Below are positions 54,863 to 64,000 of a stretch of DNA of 64,000 nucleotides, in pieces. The position numbers were made by a program, and so were the translations under genes. The stretch's first letter is position 1; the number at the start of each line of letters is the position of its first letter. Where the stretch lies: assembly GCA_036346375.1 (NCBI GenBank), contig CM070505.1:53690626-53754625 (forward strand), in the 5' to 3' direction. Below the pieces are notes generated by a model, which saw only the letters and a list, made by a program, of their open reading frames with translations, did no database searches and was not told the DNA's origin. Origin of the DNA: Guadua angustifolia. Its lineage: Eukaryota > Streptophyta > Magnoliopsida > Poales > Poaceae.

Positions 54863-55488
54863 TGTATGCTGACGCACAGGCGCTAACCTCAACAGATTAA
54901 AATTCTTTGTTTAGGTGCATTGTTAACTACACGAGGTGATAGAGGAGGTTGGGGTGGATGAGGTGTGTGGCAGTTTGATTAGCACAGATGCTGACTTTAG
55001 AAGGGCGAGGAGAAGATAGGCAATTCTTTGTGCAGCAAGGCCTCCAATTTGAGGCCTAGATAGGGCACGGTTAGAAGACATGTGACGATTCTTATTGTTT
55101 GAGGTTGTGAGTCGCTGCTTGCTGCTCTTTGATGCCTGCGGTGCACTGCCTGTGACCTCGCGACCTTTGGTTCGATTCTGCGAGTCTTGTTTAGCAGCTG
55201 CTGTATATCTCTCTCTGTATTTCTCTCTCTCTCTCTCTTTTTCTCAACAACAACATTAGCTGCTGCTACCCTGCGGCCAACTGTATTCTTTCATACGCTT
55301 GTTGTTTTCAAGTAAGTAATTAACCTGCTGCTTAATACTATTCAATACTGAATAGAATCATTCTTTTCGGACGTTGGGATGGGATGGAGTAATTGCCTTT
55401 GTTACTGTTGGCTGAAGTCCCTGTTTTATGGCGCGGGAATTTTGCATCTTTCCTTGGGCTTCTTTCCTACAGGACCGTTTAGTAGAAA
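54863..55488 (+). other. 3' flank of the JMJ706 gene
   Basis: Non-coding. From 55078 on, it is preserved in the remnant at 23449 onward. It contains a (CT)n run (about 55210-55240). The 3' untranslated region probably ends in the first few hundred bases; a specific polyadenylation signal was not fixed. Confidence 0.45.
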
Positions 55489-55490
55489 TA

Positions 55491-55713
55491 CTTCTCAGTC
55501 TAAGTTTATAAGATAATTCATCTTGTTTATAAATATAGGGCATATTCTATATTTTAATGTAAAATTAGTGTGTTTTCTATATACTTTTAATAAATATCTA
55601 TCTTTACTTTATATAAGGCATATTTAATGATAATAATTAGGGGTAATCTAATTATTTTTAATATTTTTTTGTGTATTAAAAAAAATATGTCTTATAAACT
55701 TAGACGAAGAGAG
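55491..55713. mobile_element. Stowaway-type MITE in JMJ706 3' flank
   Basis: 223 bp with ends cttctcagtctaagtttata and tataaacttagacgaagagag in inverted relation, flanked by TA (55489-55490 and 55714-55715). The JMJ706 remnant reads gaaataaatc across the same point (near 23864), which is the empty site. The MITE therefore came in after the two loci separated, or was never in the other copy. Confidence 0.82.
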
Positions 55714-55715
55714 TA

Positions 55716-56572
55716 AATCAAAAGAGCAAAGGCTTAGTAATGAGAAGAAGAGTGCAAGGTCAAGAGCCCAACCCATCAAACGGGGTGCTAATAAGTTTAG
55801 ACTGGTCCGGGCTTTTGAATTAGACTGTCTCAAAACTACAAATGGACTAGACTTATTTTGCATCCAGAGCTATTTAAATTAGGTTTAGACCAGATTAGAC
55901 CAGGCTTGGACTTTATATTTTTGTACTAAATCTCTTATCACTAGCTAGTAAATCTATTGATGTTACGTTTAGAATTAATACTTTCTTTTTTGTTTTACAT
56001 ACTTGAGCGAGTTCTAATTTACAACCTTTATTTTCAGTAAGTGTGATATGTAATTACAGATATTGGAGCGATCTTTCTTTTTTGCTTACTAAGACTATAA
56101 TAGTGATTCGAGTTGATGGTTTATAGTGCCATATTCAAGTGATAACAATGTGTTTCACAGGGTGCTATTCTTGAATCAAAATACAACAACAAAAGTTTTG
56201 GAATTTATTTATAGTGAGTTAATAAGAAAGGGGATATATCCTCATGGCTATCAATATCAGTGAGTTTTTTTTTTGTTTAAGGATTAGTTACGATGATATA
56301 TGATAATTTTACTTATAGCAAATGCCCATTGAATTTTGAGCTAGAACTGGATTGTTCAGCTCTGTTTTGTTTTATAATTTAAAATAATACTGGGCTTATT
56401 CAACTAAACATGTCCTTTACATACAAGTAGCAGAAACAACGCTATAGCACCTGTGACTTTCGTTAAATTTCATTTATGCTTACTTATAGTTAGCTCATTT
56501 TGCGTGGTGTGCTAAGCCTAAGTGTATGTAAGGAGGTTAGTGTTAGAGCCAACATATCAGTTGAGTTGTAAA
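55716..56572. other. Intergenic, no gene recognised
   Basis: AT-rich. Similarity to the JMJ706 remnant ends near 55790. The text after it (attagactgtctcaaaact, agcccag...-type words up to 55910) looks like a degraded transposon. No ends or frames were identified. Confidence 0.4.
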
Positions 56573-56573
56573 C

Positions 56574-56812
56574 TAAGAGTCTATTTGTTTTTGCTTTTGA
56601 TTCTAGATTTTGGTCCCAAAAGTAGAATAAAAAACAAACAGCCCGATTCTAGAAATTGATTCTCATAATCCAACCCACCAATATATACACTGGAATCCAC
56701 AATCCACTTCATATATACTTTTAGATTGCAGCATTTGGGGAATCAACTTCTCTACAACCGCAATCCAGAATAAGCTTTTAAAGAATTCAAAGCAAAAACA
56801 AATAGACCCTAA
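56574..56812. mobile_element. MITE with about 30-bp inverted ends
   Basis: The left end is taagagtctatttgtttttg and continues cttttgattct. The right end is the inverse, starting ttagggtctatttgtttttg and continuing ctttgaattct. About 240 bp, non-coding, hAT-MITE-like wording. The 8-bp flanks do not match clearly. Confidence 0.6.
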
Positions 56813-57266
56813 GTAGTGCTGCATAAAATTTCATGGGATAGTTTTTCTTGAGATCTTTGATCTTCTTGTGGGAACTTTCATATTCGATCTTTACTATATC
56901 TTATCTGAGTTTTTATATGAAAAAATTTATTTGAATAGTATATGTTTGTTATCTATTTCGATCACACTGTAGTTCATTTATGATGTAATAAATAGTTTAT
57001 CATTTAAATATTGCACTGTAAACTATCAATTCATTAAACAAATAGTTTCTCTATATCAAGGCCCAAATAAAGGCTTAGACCTTCATTTAGGTTCAGATCA
57101 GGTTTCGACTTCACTCCTTTAGAATCATACTGAATATAGATTAATAAAAAGAATACTAAGCCTGAACTAGATCTGTGTTGGGCTTCAGCCCATCAGCATC
57201 CTTACCGTCAAATATCACCAAGAACTAAAGCTATCATCTTGGCAGCTGCGTCTTCCTTCACCTAGA

Positions 57267-60200
57267 ATGATGGTGGCCGCCATGCCCATTGCCGCAGCCG
57301 CCGCTTGCTCCTCCTCCTCCTCCTCCTCCTTTTCTAGTGTTAGAACCACCTTCTCCTTCCCTCCAAGCCCCCACTGTCACCGGCCCAGCTGCTCCAGGCC
57401 TCCTCGTCTTCCTTTCCTCCTCCCTCCTCCTCACCCAACTTGGCCGAGCTCCCTCCTTGCTGCCTCCCCACCGGCGAGCCTCCGCCACCGATCCAGGGCC
57501 TCCGTGTCTGCGTCCCCCGCCCCAGCGCAGGACTACGAGGCAAGCAACCACTCTCTTAATTATATACACTTGTTTGTCCGTGCCGTAAATCGGCCGCTCC
57601 TATTCGTTTACTCGGTGTGCTGCTGCATTATCTGCTTAGTGTGCTGCTGGCTACTGCCTTATCTAACTTTCCTGTACTGTACATGCAACCGCGCGTGCAG
57701 CTATACGCTTCCGTTCACCCAATTCTGCCATCTCACTGTCCCTAATTGCCCTATTGTTTGTGTCACAAACTCGCAATACCGTTCCCAGTACCTGCGCCAG
57801 AAAATTTGGCATCACTTTCTTGTCATTATGGGAAAGGGTGGCCAAGCATTATGGGAAGCTACATGAAAGTTAACCATGCTCTCCCATTGTTGATCACTCT
57901 GTAATTCTGACATAGGTTATGAGGGAATTGTTCAGAGTCCATGTCTCCGCCTTTTGCTTTTAACCTTTTCTTTTACCTGCAATACCATCTCCCATTTTGC
58001 TGTTCTTACCCCCACCGTACACAGAAACTTGCAGACCTCAGGGAATGTAAGTACAGATCACGACGGTATCAAACAACAGAATTACAAGCATATTTTACGT
58101 ATCATTTGGAGTTTATTATGAAAACTGTTCCCATGGATCACATTTTGTAATGGCCCTTCCTTCCGAACTCCTTTAAAGCACAGCATCAGTTGGTTTTAAG
58201 CGCCAGTTTTTTCCACCCTGAACACAAATACATTACTTCCATTGAAAAAGCATGGTAGAGCTAGTGCATGGTGCCTACTTGGGAGATGATGTGCTATGAG
58301 ATGGCTGTCCTAATGTAGTTCAAAAGTCTGAACCATGTGTATCTAGTTCTCTAGGAGCTCCTATGAGCTGTATAAAAGGTGGATTTCTAGGTATTGACTG
58401 GTTAATGTGCTACAGATCTTTCTTCTGGGAATCCACTGCATCCTTTAGACATGCTGTTAAAATAATCAGCTGACATTATTTGTATAGTTTACTGATGGAA
58501 ACGGAGAGGTGGAGCTGAGGCTGGACATCGGAAAGCTTGGCATTGAGAATTCAGGAGATGTTTTTGTTGATGTTGATGATACGTCTCTATTGATCAGAGC
58601 CAAGTCTGATGGGACACTGAAGACTTTGATGAATATTAAGCAACTATTTGATAGGATTAAGTCTTCGGAGACAATATGGTATGCATCAGTATTTCAGTAG
58701 CAGTCTCTTATTTGTAAGGATTTATGTCTTTACTCATTTCAGTGTTGCAGGTTCATTGACGAGGATCAGTTGGTGGTGAATCTAAAGAAAGTTGAACAAG
58801 AGTTGAAATGGCCTGACATTGATGAATCTTGGGAATCTCTTACTTCTGGGATCACACAGTTATTGACAGGGATTAGTGTTCACATTGTTGGTGATTCCAC
58901 GGATATTAATGAGGCAGTTGCTAAAGAGATTGCTGAGGGCATTGGGTGTGTGCATCTTATTTTTTAAACCAATTATCGTTGAAGCAAAAAAAACTATCAA
59001 TTAGATGTCATGCTCTGTGCAAATTGCAGTCTGGTTTCTGCTACAACTTTTTGCCTACTGGTCTGCTACACCTTTTTATGAGAGATGCTTTTATACTTTT
59101 CTTTTTGACAGTTGCATAAATATTAAAATATGAATGAAGGGTAGATAATGATTACTTATCCTTTCATTTGCTTCAAGATTTGTGCAACTTGTATTAAGTG
59201 GAAAAGCATTGAAGCACTGCTCCCTTTTTATTCTACAACCGGAAATGATAACTCATCAGAACACAATATATATTTTATAGTTATTGGATAAATTATATAT
59301 CCTACTCTGAGATTTGCTATCATGAACAATATCACAATTGTTACTTCTATAGCAGATAAGGCCATTGAAACGTGTTTGCTCCATATTTCATATGTTTTGC
59401 AGGTATCTTCCAGTTTGCACAAGTGAGCTGCTGGAAAGTGCCACTCAGAAGTCTATTGATACATGTAAAATTCTTTCCTTGTTTTGTTGAAAAAAGATGT
59501 AACCTGTAGTTTTTAGACGTCAGTAGAACCAAATGTCATTCTAGTTATGTATAGTTCATGTATAGTTAGTTACCAGAAACGTAGTTCGTTCAAGTCGCGG
59601 TACAGGATTTGGGCGATTCGTTGCTTTTTCTTCTAATTTCCACTGCGAATACGAACCCCATACTCTAAACCGGTTCGGGTTCGACGAATCTGGTTCATGA
59701 TTTGAGGGGGTTTATAGTGAATCCAGTAACTATGAGTTCATGTTATTGCAGTGAATTAACAAAGTGTAGTTACTTGTAGGGCTGACTTCCGAAGGGGTGG
59801 ACTCTGTAGCTGAAGCAGAATGTGTTGTTCTGGAAAGCCTTAGCAGGTTGTTTTTTAAAAAAAAAATTCTTTGTTAGCTTTGGCTGATCACTTGGTATGT
59901 ATGCTAAAAATATGTCTCTTGCAGTCATGTGCGTACCGTGGTAGCAACTCTAGGCGGTAAGCAAGGAGCAGCAAGCAGATTTGATAAATGGCAGTATCTT
60001 CATGCTGGGTTTACAGTTTGGTTGTCAGTATCCGATGCTAATGGTATGGAAGACTCTGTTTTCTCACACTAATACATTGATCTGCAAATTTATTACATTG
60101 TGAGATTCTTCCTTGATCTGTTATGTACGTAGACGAAGCCTCTGCCAAAGAGGAAGCCCGAAGAAGTGTTAGTTCTGGCAATGTTGCGTATGCAAAAGCA

Positions 60201-60535
60201 GATGTAGTAGTGAAGCTGGGTGGATGGGACCCGGAGTACAGTCGAGCTGTTGCCCAGGGGTGCCTTGTTGCCTTGAAGCAGCTAACCTTGGCGGACAAGA
60301 AGCTAGCAGGTATGTCAATTAGCCTTGCAAACTTGACCCCTGTTACATGTACATGCACCAATTAAGCTGGCATCGCCAAACAAAACGGATTCATAAGGCC
60401 CTTGCTTCATCAGGTACACTTTAGCTGATAGCCTTACATACATGGATTTGTACGAAGTTGAGTGCCTTCTCAACATCCCAGTAGTCCTGTCTGCGAAAGA
60501 TAGGAATGACATAATCAGTGGGATGACCAATAACC

Positions 60536-60571
<36 letters not shown>

Positions 60572-60902
60572 TCCCACCTCTAATATACCGTTTAAATGAT
60601 GTTGTTATACCTCTTTATCCAATATTGATTATAAGATACTCCAAAGTGAGTTTCATGAAAAATTTCATTAAAATCCACCCTTTATAACATAATTTGTTTA
60701 TATATTCCTTATACATATGGAAAAGGGTATGTAGCAAAAAAAAAAAAAAGGTCTGATGAATTTTTTTTAATCATGTTGTATTGAAGTATCTTAGAATTAT
60801 TATTTGGAGTATACTGAAAGTGGTAAAGGAGTATAAAGCGTTTATTTAAGTGGTATATTAGAGGTGGGAGTATGTACTTCCAGGAGTACGAAAAAGACTT
60901 CC

Positions 60903-60939
<37 letters not shown>

Positions 60940-61124
60940 CAGCGAGAGCTAGCTGAGCTTGTTGATGAGGAAGCTCAGGATTGGCATCGGTTGTTGTTCT
61001 AACAGCATTTGGCATGGCAGGGAAGAAGAGCCTTTACATGAGGCTAGGCTGCCGTGGGGATTGGCCCAACATCGAGCCACCGGGCTGGGATCCTGAATCT
61101 GATGCCCCACCCACCAACATCTGA
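57267..61124 (+). CDS. SKL2: Shikimate kinase-like protein with CS domain, plastid (SKL2 type)
   Basis: Eight exons join to 395 codons plus stop: 57267-57539, 58488-58678, 58751-58945, 59403-59464, 59780-59846, 59925-60043, 60133-60309, 61021-61124; the total is a multiple of three. Intron 1 has a GC donor (gag|gcaagc); the others are GT-AG. Residues 1 to about 70 are rich in Ala, Ser, Pro and Arg with few acids, as in chloroplast transit peptides. Residues 92 to about 175 form a CS (p23-like) domain (GEVELRLDIGKLGIENSGDV, SSETIWFIDEDQLVVNLKKV). Residues about 185-380 resemble shikimate kinase, but the nucleotide-binding P-loop (normally GxxGxGKS/T) is replaced by IVGDSTDINEAVAKEIA, so kinase activity is unlikely. 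The late conserved part (KWQYLHAGFTVWLSVSD, GWDPEYSRAVAQGCLVALKQ, MRLGCRGDWPNIEPPGWDPE) is intact. Arabidopsis SKL2 has the same domain order and similar length. Its biochemical role is not established. ATG at 57267, with another at 57270. Confidence 0.93.
59094..59222. repeat. Dispersed repeat in SKL2 intron 3
   Basis: The sequence ctttttgacagttgcataaa, then atatgaatga.gggtaga.aatgattac and gatttgtgcaacttgtatt, then aaaagcattgaagcactgctc has a close copy at 61894-62028 and a more distant one at 28443-28560. All are in the same orientation. It is non-coding; probably a transposon fragment of unknown class. Confidence 0.65.
60535..60565. repeat. (TA)n microsatellite in SKL2 intron 7
   Basis: About fifteen TA units. 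It lies at the left edge of the MITE-like sequence in the same intron. A second TA/TG microsatellite (60903-60940) lies at its right edge. Confidence 0.9.
60568..60880. mobile_element. MITE in SKL2 intron 7
   Basis: The left wording atgtatgtattcccacctct and ctaatatacc is inverted on the right as ggtatattag and aggtgggagtatgtac. Long imperfect arms reach inwards (tttaaatgatg...tatacctcttta against its inverse). It is about 310 bp and non-coding, between two TA-rich microsatellites, so the TSD cannot be read. It makes intron 7 the second-longest intron of the gene. Confidence 0.6.
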
Positions 61125-62140
61125 TGTATTTTGTAAAACACTAGGCCGTTTATTCTCGCTTTTATAGGCCTTCTTTCTTCAGTTCAACAAGGCTTGTGTT
61201 CTCCAATTCTTTATCATTACAAAGTCTCTTGGACGTCCTTTCCCCCCTGTTTATCTCCTTTGTCTTTGGAGACTTCAATGCGAGCTACTGCTCCTTCCCC
61301 CAGAAACACCTTGTTTTGGGATACGGGTAGTCAAACTTTTAAAACTTTAGCTATCGATATATTTTTAAATATTTAGATTGAATACATGGTAGATTCGTCT
61401 TGAAGAATACTTTTATAATATTATAATTTTATTAGGTTTTATACATATATTACTAGAGAAATTAATAATCAAGTTGTTTAGAGACCATATCGATGTCCAA
61501 AACAACAGTATTATCCGAGAACCAGCCTACTCTCCGTTGTAACCTGTGACAAATGCACAGCGTTGAAGTCGGGCTTAAAAATCACGTTGATATTCAAATA
61601 GCCAAGTGACACCCAATACCTTTTCAGTCATGTATTATACTGTGATTTTTTTTTAAAAAAAGTGTAGTATTGTAGCATATTTTGCGTAAAACTGTGAGCT
61701 ACAGTATGAATATTTTATCTGAGGAAAATTTACTTGATCTTCCTAAAACATTGATTTTTTTCTAAAAAAAAATAAAATTGTACTAAAACAGTGAGCTTAG
61801 CCAGGCAAATACGATGGTGAAATCATCAGGCAAAGTTTTAAGAAAAAACAAAATCTGAAAATCCTAAGTATGTGCACTCAAAGTGTTTTCATGCTTCTCT
61901 TTTTGACAGTTACACGAATATTAAAATATGAATAAAAGGTAAATGGTGATTACTTACCCGTTTGTTTACTTCAAGATTTACGTAACTTGTATTGGAAGGA
62001 AAAGCATTGAAACACTACTCATGCACTTTTCATCTGAGAACAATTTTGCCAACTTTACCCTAAAATTTTAAATCGTACCTCGAAGCTGCATTAAATCGTG
62101 AGCTATAGTATTACTGTAGAAAGGAAGAAGATGAGGCAAA
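61125..62140. other. SKL2 3' flank and intergenic sequence
   Basis: The first 100-200 bases are probably the 3' untranslated region. The rest is AT-rich with no exon recognised. A second copy of the dispersed repeat of SKL2 intron 3 lies at 61894-62028. Confidence 0.45.
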
Positions 62141-62149
62141 CACCACACA

Positions 62150-62296
62150 GCAAATGTGCTGGGGTGGCTGATGTATATTTAGCATGAGGTATGCGTACAG
62201 GATCCCAAATTAGGGAAGCAACCAATCAAGCCAATCAGGCCTTAATTACTGGAGAACCACATCATGGCATGCCAAACATAGCCGTATTGCTTAACA
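62150..62296 (-). repeat. Start of copia 3' LTR (partial)
   Basis: On the - strand the polypurine tract gcgggaggg (62297-62305) is followed directly by tgttaagcaatacggc. This is the expected PPT-to-LTR junction of a copia element. The LTR end on the left could not be found, so the length given is a minimum guess. The sequence has no open frame. Confidence 0.55.
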
Positions 62297-64000
62297 CCCT
62301 CCCGCAATGACGTAAAGACTGGACAAAAAATCTAAGAACAACTGCACTGACAAGTCTTTGGTCATGATATCCGCGAACTGGTGTGCAGAAGGCACGTGAA
62401 GAACACGGACGTGACCAAGGGATACCTTCTCACGGACAAAATGAATATCGATCTCGATAAGCTTCGTGCGCCGATGTTGTACCAGGTTGGAAGACCTATA
62501 GATGACGCTGACGTTGTTGCAATACACAACGGTTGTTGAAGCTAAAGGTCGATAAAGATCTTGTAGAAGTTGACACAACCAACAACACTCAGCGACGGCA
62601 TGAGCGACAATACGGTATTCGGCCTCAGCACTTGAGCGAGACACGGTGGTCTAACGCTTGGAGGACCAAGACACAAGGTTGTCGCCGATAGGGGTGAAAA
62701 CAGGACAGAAAATATCCGCTCGATCCGATCCTGAATCCGTTTAAAATCCGTACCGATGTTATCCGTATCCGGAAAATCCGATGTAATACGGGTTAGGATA
62801 TGGGAAGAGCAATATCCGATCCGTATCCGAAAAATCTCATGTAATATGGGTTAGGATATGGGAAGAGTAATATCCGACCCGATATCTGGTAAATATCCGA
62901 CCCAATATCCGGATAAAATCAGTTATTTTTTCATTAATTTGGTTCATTATTGGATAGATAGAATAGTTGTTTGATACTGGCACTAAAAAACACTACTTTC
63001 TTATTAAGCGTGAACTTTAACAAATCTATCAACAAACAAATAGAGTGATGACATAATGCTTTTACCTAAATTGATTTGTTCAACTTATTTGATAAACTTT
63101 TTTTCTATTCAAATTACTGGATTGCACCTCTAACTATACTACTATCCTACGTTGAAATAATTATGACTTAAAGCTAATGTTGTAAGTTTAATGCTTCATT
63201 CGTTCTTTTACGTACACAATTATGTACTATACTACTATCCGATTATGATATCTGATCTCGACCCGAATCCGTTAGGTATCCGCTCCGTATCCGAATCCCG
63301 AATAATCTGAATTCGTATCCGTATCCGAGACATCCGTATCCGACTCCGAATCCCGAAAAAATATGGGTTAGGATACGGGACGAGCAATATCCGCCCGTAT
63401 CCGACCCGGTTTCACCCCTAGTTGCCGAGGTAGATGCAGTAGCCGAAGGTAGAGCAACAAGAGTCCAGGCACCTCACCCAATCTGCATCGGAGTAGGCGG
63501 TGATGGATGTAGCCGGCGAGGTTCCGATGCATAGACCTGTGTCGAGTGTGCCCTTAATATAGCGAAGAATACGCTTGATCAACGCTAGGCGAGGTTCCCA
63601 CGGATCATGCATAAACAGACAAGCCTGCTGAATGGCGTAGGCCAGGTCTGGTCATGTGAGCGTCAAGTACTGAAGAGCACCGGCAGGACTTTGATACGTA
63701 GACGGGTCGGCAACCGGTTGACCGTTGATAGCAGAGAGCTTGGCATGAATGTCCACTGGTGTTGCCATGGGGTGGCACTCGGTCATGCCAACACGCTAAA
63801 GAAGATCGATGGCATACTGGCGTTGAGAGAGAAATAGCCCTTGAGAAGAGCGCTTGACAGCGATGCTAAGAAAGAAGTAAAGATCACCTAGATCTGTCAT
63901 GGCAAATTCTGAATATAGTTGTTGAGTGAGACGGTGAAGCAAGGCACTCGTTGAAGAGGTAAGGATAATATCATCCACGTAAAGGAGCAGGTATGCGAGG
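62291..64000 (-). pseudogene. copia reverse transcriptase/RNase H remnant
   Basis: Read from right to left. The reverse transcriptase YVDD motif (63981-63970) is followed by DIILTSSTSALLHRLTQQLY and FAMTDLGDLYFFLSIAVKRS. Then come RILRYIKGTLDTGLCI and YSDADWVRCLDS of the RT/RNase H connection, and finally the RNase H wording SRSSAEAEYRIVAHAVAECC, LVQHRRTKLIEIDIHFVREK and HQFADIMTKDLS. Nonsense codons replace E at about 63795, R at about 63651 and Q near 62654. The frame is interrupted by a 732-bp hAT-type insertion (62689-63420). Taking out the insertion plus one target copy (740 bp) puts both sides in the same phase. Gag, protease and integrase lie beyond the window. Confidence 0.88.
62689..63420. 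mobile_element. hAT-type non-autonomous element, 732 bp
   Basis: The ends are TAGGGGTGAAA and TTTCACCCCTA. The 8-bp target duplication is gtcgccga (62681-62688) against gttgccga (63421-63428), 7 of 8 matching. The insertion splits the copia RNase H region. The interior has no transposase. The left part repeats catgtaata.gggttaggatatgggaaga and atccgatccgtatccg twice (about 62780-62880). Phrases of tatccg recur through both ends, so the element has extended imperfect inverted repeats. Confidence 0.88.

Noticed and set aside
57258..57569. Gly/Arg-rich 103-codon - strand frame
   Set aside because: Antisense shadow of the GC-rich first exon of the SKL2-type gene.
1..64000. tRNA, rRNA or organelle-derived segments
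   Set aside because: No cloverleaf consensus boxes, rRNA wording or plastid/mitochondrial gene stretches were recognised by eye. A tRNAscan-SE and organelle BLAST run would be decisive.

Overview
The window is nuclear DNA of a grass (Poaceae). It has a few intron-rich genes in a background of nested transposable elements. The evidence is two genes whose encoded proteins match rice-type proteins almost exon by exon, copia LTR elements of the Sirevirus type, a CACTA element with a TNP2 transposase, Stowaway-type MITEs, and GC-rich first exons. The species cannot be named from sequence alone.

Two host genes are well supported, both on the + strand. The first (51201-54862, 10 exons, 863 codons) encodes a JmjN/JmjC/C5HC2 histone demethylase that I recognise as the JMJ706 orthologue. 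The second (57267-61124, 8 exons, 395 codons) encodes a plastid-targeted shikimate-kinase-like protein with an N-terminal CS domain, the SKL2 type. It has a degenerate P-loop and a GC-AG first intron. A remnant at 22.88-23.93 kb carries the 5' and 3' flanks of the JMJ706 locus with all coding exons missing.

Layout. 0-0.42 kb: edge of an LTR. 0.4-11 kb: gene-poor DNA with MITEs, a hAT-like element (7.1-8.2 kb) and blocks that recur at 25.5-28.4 kb. 11.06-14.24 kb: a 3.19-kb solo LTR with a perfect TSD. 14.6-22.4 kb: hAT-related sequence split by a GC-rich gypsy-type gag-only element. 22.9-28.4 kb: JMJ706 remnant, MITEs and a tandem duplication. 28.93-35.71 kb: a complete Sirevirus-type copia element on the - strand that lacks reverse transcriptase. 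36.9-47 kb: a second LTR of the solo-LTR kind on the - strand, split by a 7.2-kb CACTA element. 48.8-49.5 kb: a truncated LINE. 50-61 kb: the two genes. 62.3-64 kb: a copia polyprotein remnant split by a 732-bp hAT-type element.

The most unusual signal is in the LTRs. The solo LTR holds about 17 hairpins whose stems differ from one another but whose apex is always TGTGT. The related - strand LTR holds the mirror-image set (ACACA). The LTR families here also carry family-specific iterated short motifs just upstream of a TATA box. Between two of them the spacers are conserved while the iterated motif is different. Palindromes in the regulatory part of Sirevirus LTRs have been described in maize; the invariant-loop, variable-stem design and the motif exchange deserve a dedicated look.
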